Source: Deltaproteobacteria bacterium (GTDB lineage Bacteria > Desulfobacterota > Desulfobaccia > Desulfobaccales > 0-14-0-80-60-11). Taken from it: a stretch of 9,359 nucleotides of DNA. The notes below the pieces were generated by a model. That model saw only the letters and a list, made by a program, of their open reading frames with translations, searched no databases and was not told where the DNA came from. A program made the position numbers and the translations under genes. Shown piece by piece: positions 6,305 to 9,359 of the stretch; position 1 is the first letter of the stretch, and each line of letters begins with the position of its first letter. Location of the stretch: NCBI GenBank assembly GCA_023381945.1, contig JAMCQY010000125.1:1-9359 (forward strand). Reading direction: 5' to 3'.

Positions 6305-6913
6305 ATGATCTCAAGATCACCTGAAAAGGTCATTAAGCTTCACTTAGTCTTTATTTTGCTGTTGGCCAACGCCTGCTTAATATTTGCCGCCCCTAAGCCT
6401 GCCTGGTCACAGCAGATCTTTCAAACCCGGCAATCAGCCATTTATTATCAGAATCCCGCTGAACTTCGGGAGATGGAAGAGCGTCTCGACTTCGTTCCGG
6501 CCAGCGATTTTTCCCAACGTTACTTCTTTGCCCAGGATCCGCTGCAGACTGTCTTTGCTCCAACACTGGCCGTCAAAGTTGATGGACTTCTCGCCCGGGT
6601 CTGCCTGCTGCTGCACCGTTGGCCCCAGGATCAGCGGTTACGGATATTTCTGCTGCAGGACGGGCGCCAGGTGCTGCAGCGCCAACTGGCCTTACAACCG
6701 TTTCGCCGGGAGCCTTTCTTCTTTGGATACGGCTCGTTGGAAGGCTTTTACGAACCCCGGACCAGGAGCATTTTTCTGTCTCTAGCCGATTTGCGTAAGG
6801 GTACACTGGCCCATGAGATGGCCCACCATGTCCTTTGTGCAGCGTCGGCCATCCCCCCGCCGGAAGACTTGCAGGAGGAATGGGCCAGATATGTGGAAAA
6901 CCATCTGGATTAG
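6305..6913 (+). CDS. secreted HExxH metallopeptidase-like protein under c-di-GMP riboswitch control
   Basis: The chosen ATG at 6305 has GAGGAG 4 nt upstream. The in-frame ATG at 6221 has no Shine-Dalgarno and would put a long charged extension before the signal peptide. The product is 202 residues. A signal peptide spans about residues 1-36 (KVIKLH, then a hydrophobic core, cleavage near AWS). The C-terminal end carries an edge-strand-like segment (GFYEPRTRSIFLS) and then HEMAH at residues 170-174, matching the HExxH zinc motif. EEWARYVE follows. E191 or E192 is well placed as a gluzincin-type third ligand. The domain is short and lies at the very end of the protein, so a small protease or a protease-like fold are both possible. 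Its substrate is unknown. Position after an aptamer and terminator means expression should respond to c-di-GMP. Its stop overlaps the convergent foldase gene by 4 nt. Confidence 0.82.
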   Translation: MISRSPEKVIKLHLVFILLLANACLIFAAPKPAWSQQIFQTRQSAIYYQNPAELREMEERLDFVPASDFSQRYFFAQDPLQTVFAPTLAVKVDGLLARVCLLLHRWPQDQRLRIFLLQDGRQVLQRQLALQPFRREPFFFGYGSLEGFYEPRTRSIFLSLADLRKGTLAHEMAHHVLCAASAIPPPEDLQEEWARYVENHLD

Positions 6914-7773
6914 CGCCAGGAATAACCTGGATTAATTTCCATGGCGTTCTTGGTCTTTAAGCCGGTTATCCAATTTTGCATCATCTCCTGCTTCTTCCGG
7001 TCACTCAATTCCTTAACAATCCGCTCCCTACATTCATTCAAAGGCTTTTCCGAAGCCTTGGCCCGGCTGACCACCTGAATGACAAACCACTCCGAACCAA
7101 GTTTAACCACTGTGGGTTTCATCATGGTTAGTTCGCCGATCTGCTTCTTCCATTCCTCACAGAGGGAGGACAAACGTACCACTCCGGAATCCAGCGCTTC
7201 TGGCGGGACTTTGTTATCATTCCAGCTAGCAATTATCTTAGCGGCCTTGGCGGGATCCTCCACCGGCAGGTAACGAAACCGGATTTCCTGGCCCAGGTCC
7301 TGATAATAGCCGTTAATTTCATCTTCTCCGACCGCGAGATGTTTTTCGATCTCCCTGGCCTGGCGATCAAACAGGTGCTTGAGCAGGATTTGTTGTCTGG
7401 CCTCTTTCAGCTCCTCTTGGACCTGCGGGTCCCGGTTCAGTTCTAACCGGGCAGCCTCTTGGAGCAGCATCTCCTTCTCCAGATAAGTCTCCAACAATTT
7501 CCTTTTTTGAGCGGGGGTGGTCGGCAACTTGGGGTTGCGGCGACACTGCTGTTCAAGATAATTTTGAAACTCTCGAACCGTAACCACCCGGTCTCCCATC
7601 CGCGCCAGCCAGGCCTCATCGGCCTGAGAAGAATTGGCAGGCGGGGACCCGCAGAAGGCCAGGCCAAAGATTATCCCGCCCACCAGGAGGACCAGCCCCA
7701 AAAGGCTCACCAGGCAATGCAGGGCATCCTTCTTATTCAAGACGCCTTGATTGGTTAAACTGGACTTTTGCAA
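6910..7773 (-). CDS. membrane-anchored SurA/EpsD-like peptidyl-prolyl isomerase family protein
   Basis: The protein has 287 residues if it starts at TTG 7773 (GGAGG 3 nt upstream). A second TTG at 7740 with AAGG upstream is possible and would remove 11 residues. A hydrophobic segment covers residues 20-40 and is followed by C41 in LAFC, a weak lipobox, so it is either a lipoprotein or a signal-anchored protein. Residues 52-150 resemble the SurA N-terminal helical domain (VVTVREFQNYLEQ, KRKLLETYLEKEMLLQEA, DPQVQEELKEARQQILL). Residues 150-240 resemble a degenerate parvulin (EIRFRYLP, AAKIIASW, VVKLGSEWFVIQVVSR). A closing helix follows. This architecture matches EpsD/PrsA-type foldases found in EPS loci, which are thought to help fold envelope proteins such as the barrel here. 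Catalytic activity is doubtful because the parvulin core is poorly conserved. The gene follows the NusG paralog by 70 nt. Confidence 0.78.
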   Translation of the reverse strand: MQKSSLTNQGVLNKKDALHCLVSLLGLVLLVGGIIFGLAFCGSPPANSSQADEAWLARMGDRVVTVREFQNYLEQQCRRNPKLPTTPAQKRKLLETYLEKEMLLQEAARLELNRDPQVQEELKEARQQILLKHLFDRQAREIEKHLAVGEDEINGYYQDLGQEIRFRYLPVEDPAKAAKIIASWNDNKVPPEALDSGVVRLSSLCEEWKKQIGELTMMKPTVVKLGSEWFVIQVVSRAKASEKPLNECRERIVKELSDRKKQEMMQNWITGLKTKNAMEINPGYSWR

Positions 7774-7843
7774 GAGCCTCCAGGGGACAGCAGGATTTTT
7801 GGAGGAGAGAACTGATAAGTTGCCAGTATATGGAAAGTTATTA

Positions 7844-8416
7844 TCAGGACCAGGGCTCGACCGCTTCGTCTTCCAACTCCACGGCCACGGACCTCTGAAA
7901 CAGATCCACCGCCACTATCAGGCGGCGCTTTTTATCGAGCGGCCTGACGACTACCCCCACGGTCCCGGCCAACGGTCCTTCCATGATGCAGACCTTTTTG
8001 CCTCTCTGCAAATAGGGCCAGGGATAGTAAGGCCGGTGGTTTGCCGCGATGGTGCTGATGGAGGCCACCACCTCTGCGGGCACCGGCGTCGGGAAGCCGG
8101 ATTTGCCTCCCAACAGCCGCACCACGCTTTTTTGTTTGATGATCTCAAAGTAGCTGTGGTCATCCAGGGGACCCTGCACGAAAAGATAGCAGGGGAAGAG
8201 GGGGACTTCCAGCAAGATTTTGCGGTCCTGCCTGCGACTGCGGATCGTGATGCGCGGCAGAAAAACCTCCAACCCTTGCCGCTGCAAAGTCACTGCCACC
8301 TTGGCTTCGTGCTGGTGTCGGGCATGGACTACATACCAGCCCAAATTCTGGTCAAATTTTTCGGATATCGCGGCAATATTTTCCGAATTTTGCAAAAGAA
8401 TTTGGGAATTTTGCAT
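7844..8416 (-). CDS. NusG-family specialised transcription antiterminator (RfaH/UpxY/LoaP-like)
   Basis: The protein has 190 residues, starts at ATG and has a GGGAG/AGAGGG ribosome-binding region. After a 25-residue leader, the NGN domain spans about residues 26-123. It begins GWYVVHARHQHEAKV and includes the family motif EVFLP (50-54) and PLFPCYLFVQG (72-82). A KOW-type segment follows at about 138-165 (RGKKVCIMEGPLAGTVGVVV). The absence of neighbouring ribosomal-protein genes and the position at the head of polysaccharide-related genes indicate a paralog rather than housekeeping NusG. Such paralogs bind RNA polymerase at a leader signal and suppress pausing and termination in long surface-polysaccharide operons. 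The foldase gene is next in the same direction. A perfect AT-rich dyad and a good promoter lie immediately upstream. Which subfamily it belongs to is not determined. Confidence 0.88.
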   Translation of the reverse strand: MQNSQILLQNSENIAAISEKFDQNLGWYVVHARHQHEAKVAVTLQRQGLEVFLPRITIRSRRQDRKILLEVPLFPCYLFVQGPLDDHSYFEIIKQKSVVRLLGGKSGFPTPVPAEVVASISTIAANHRPYYPWPYLQRGKKVCIMEGPLAGTVGVVVRPLDKKRRLIVAVDLFQRSVAVELEDEAVEPWS

Positions 8417-8426
8417 AGCTCCCGCC
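8413..8426 (-). promoter_or_regulatory. ops-like sequence overlapping the NusG-paralog ribosome-binding site
   Basis: The minus strand reads GGCGGGAGCTATGC across the start codon. It resembles the enterobacterial ops pause element GGCGGTAGCGTGC with a substitution and an insertion. Overlap with the Shine-Dalgarno gives a simpler explanation for its purine content, so this is a weak call. Confidence 0.15.
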
Positions 8427-8433
8427 CTCTGAT

Positions 8434-8462
8434 TTACATTAATATTTTAAAAATTAATGTAA
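8434..8462. promoter_or_regulatory. perfect AT-rich inverted repeat upstream of the NusG paralog
   Basis: TTACATTAAT, nine bases and ATTAATGTAA form a perfect 10-bp dyad, 18-46 nt before the start codon at 8416. The minus strand carries TAAAAT inside it (8449-8444), which could be a -10 box. The dyad may therefore be a repressor or activator site over a promoter. If transcription starts from the upstream box at 8529-8534, it would instead be a hairpin in the leader RNA. Confidence 0.6.
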
Positions 8463-8528
8463 TTACAGCAAGTTGCATCCGAGAGAAAAGATTATTCAGA
8501 TCTCCTAACTAATTTTATGGTAGCCAAG

Positions 8529-8559
8529 ATTATAACAGGTTTTAACTATATATCAGCAA
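8529..8559 (-). promoter_or_regulatory. candidate extended -10 promoter for the NusG paralog operon
   Basis: The minus strand has a perfect TATAAT (8534-8529) preceded by TGT, an extended -10. TTGCTG lies 19 nt upstream, so the -35 is poor and the spacing long. Transcription would begin near 8522 and give a leader of about 105 nt containing the AT-rich dyad. Confidence 0.5.
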
Positions 8560-8894
8560 TTATGTATAGACATTTTTAGAACGAAAGGCCTCAGCGACCG
8601 GGATTTTCGGCGATCAGCGCCGCAGCTCTAAGTTGGGGCAGCCGAACCACCCTTAATGGCTTTGCAAATATCGGGCCGCAGCAGGATGGATTCCTTCGGT
8701 TCTTGGGAATTCATGAAGATCTGCTGAAACCATGGGCAGGCAGCGCCTGGATCTGGCCCGCAGGCCTGAAAATTCTCCGATTTGAATAATGTATGTAAAT
8801 ATATCTGAACAGAACGTTCAAAACTCTAGGCAACTCCTGCGCCACCCCCCCAACGCAAGTTCCCCTCCATGAAGGCCCGGATTTTTTTGGTGAA

Positions 8895-8916
8895 CCGGGG
8901 CTTGGAATTAACCGGG
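8895..8916 (+). repeat. imperfect direct repeat, copy 1
   Basis: CCGGGGCTTGGAATTAACCG and the next two bases match the copy at 9022-9043 except at one base in the left part and two near the right end. The start-to-start distance is 127 nt. Confidence 0.6.
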
Positions 8917-9021
8917 GAGCCTCTTGCAAAATGTAGCCGCAGGTTCAGCCTGCGCTTGCACATGATATTAAAACCTGTGCCGCCGGGGAATTATCCGGCA
9001 ATTAAGAAGATTCTTCGTTCT

Positions 9022-9043
9022 CCGGGGTTTGGAATTAATTGGG
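9022..9043 (+). repeat. imperfect direct repeat, copy 2
   Basis: CCGGGGTTTGGAATTAATTG is the partner of the copy at 8895. A weaker related string, CCGGGGAATTATCCGG, lies between them near 8984. Confidence 0.6.
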
Positions 9044-9238
9044 ATACACGGTGCAGACAGAGTCATTCTTGAAAAAAACAAGCCTTGCGGGCAAGCTTAG
9101 CAAATTGTCCAGGATTTTTCATGGAAAAACTTCAATTTAAATAACATATCTGGCATTTTCATTCATTTCCGCAGACCCATAATTTTACCGACATGCTTAT
9201 AGTGTTTGCCAAAAGTCTCTTCTGGTGGCTGTCTTTTC

Positions 9239-9275
9239 AAATCCCCCTAAATCCCCCTTTTTCAAAGGGGGACTT
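9239..9275 (-). repeat. C-rich palindromic repeat, copy C
   Basis: This 37-nt unit is the exact reverse complement of copy A at 3619-3655, 5.6 kb away. Similarity continues past the unit with one mismatch (ATTTGAAAAG versus ATTTCAAAAG). This indicates recent copying, gene conversion or strong selection. Confidence 0.88.
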
Positions 9276-9296
9276 TTAAAGGAATTCCACTGAGTT

Positions 9297-9330
9297 CCCC
9301 CCTTTGAAAAAGGGGGGATAGGGGGGATTT
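9297..9330 (+). repeat. C-rich palindromic repeat, copy D
   Basis: This copy has a six-base G/C stem like copy B, in inverse orientation to copy C and 21 nt from it. It differs from copy B mainly in the linker between the two G runs (ATA here, CA in copy B). Confidence 0.85.
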
Positions 9331-9359
9331 TGAGAAGTTGCGTACACAACATTTAGGAA

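Larger units (their letters stand above)
8563..9238. other. gene-poor intergenic region, no supported gene
   Basis: I see no convincing coding sequence in these roughly 675 bases on either strand. The few short open frames lack ribosome-binding sites and family resemblance. The region holds small dyads: GGCG/CGCC around 8610, TGAAC/GTTCA at 8806-8820, CGCAGG/CCTGCG at 8938-8954 and CTTG/CAAG around 9083-9096. It also holds a diverged direct repeat at 8895 and 9022. It may contain regulatory DNA or remnants of a decayed gene. Confidence 0.55.

Noticed and set aside
6362..6376. Lipoprotein signal in the peptidase-like protein (ANAC)
   Set aside because: The -3 position is Ala and the Cys sits inside the hydrophobic core, so an ordinary Sec signal with cleavage near AWS fits better.
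7751..8512. A 253-codon plus-strand open frame opposite the NusG paralog
   Set aside because: It is antisense to a clear NusG-family gene, and its His/Gln-rich text is what the reverse of that gene gives.
8628..8714. A 28-codon minus-strand open frame beginning MNSQEPKES
   Set aside because: No ribosome-binding site is visible and a second frame of similar length overlaps it (beginning MVSADLHEF), so coding is not supported.
8869..9072. A 67-codon plus-strand open frame beginning MKARIFLVNRG
   Set aside because: It has no Shine-Dalgarno, its composition is basic and irregular, it carries the diverged direct repeats inside it, and it resembles no known family.

Overview
The window looks like part of a chromosomal exopolysaccharide (EPS) locus from a Gram-negative, c-di-GMP-signalling bacterium. 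An outer-membrane beta-barrel protein ending in Phe, several Sec signal peptides and a moderately GC-rich composition support this. The gene mix (NusG paralog, EpsD-type foldase, BBP2-like barrel, Wzy/WaaL-type polymerase), the C-rich inverted repeats and a GEMM-I riboswitch would suit a Desulfobacterota ('deltaproteobacterial') genome. That placement is inference; no rRNA or marker gene is present.

Layout. Positions 1-3521 (minus strand) hold a signal-peptide glycoside-hydrolase-like protein followed, with a 38-nt overlap, by an O-antigen ligase/polymerase-type membrane protein that runs off the left edge. Positions 3522-3792 are intergenic and carry an inverted pair of C-rich palindromic repeats. 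Positions 3793-5837 (minus) hold an unrecognised secreted protein with three helical repeats, then an outer-membrane barrel, 38 nt apart. Positions 5838-6304 are a divergent control region. On the plus strand it contains a clear c-di-GMP-I (GEMM-I) riboswitch aptamer, a possible antiterminator and a strong intrinsic terminator. Positions 6305-6913 (plus) encode a secreted protein ending in an HExxH zinc-peptidase motif. Positions 6910-8416 (minus) hold a NusG/RfaH/UpxY-type antiterminator followed by an EpsD/SurA-like foldase, whose stop overlaps the peptidase stop by 4 nt. Positions 8417-9238 contain a likely promoter and a perfect AT-rich dyad, then a gene-poor stretch. Positions 9239-9330 carry a second pair of the C-rich repeats.

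How it may work together. The NusG paralog probably promotes processive transcription of polysaccharide genes. The foldase, barrel, glycoside-hydrolase-like protein and ligase/polymerase are typical periplasmic and outer-membrane parts of a Wzy-dependent EPS pathway. The most interesting element is the riboswitch-controlled secreted metallopeptidase-like gene placed between them. It suggests that c-di-GMP, the usual biofilm signal, sets the level of a periplasmic or extracellular protease. That protease could remodel a surface component, possibly the neighbouring Pro-Pro-containing secreted proteins. This is a hypothesis; the riboswitch, the terminator and the HExxH motif are read directly from the sequence.
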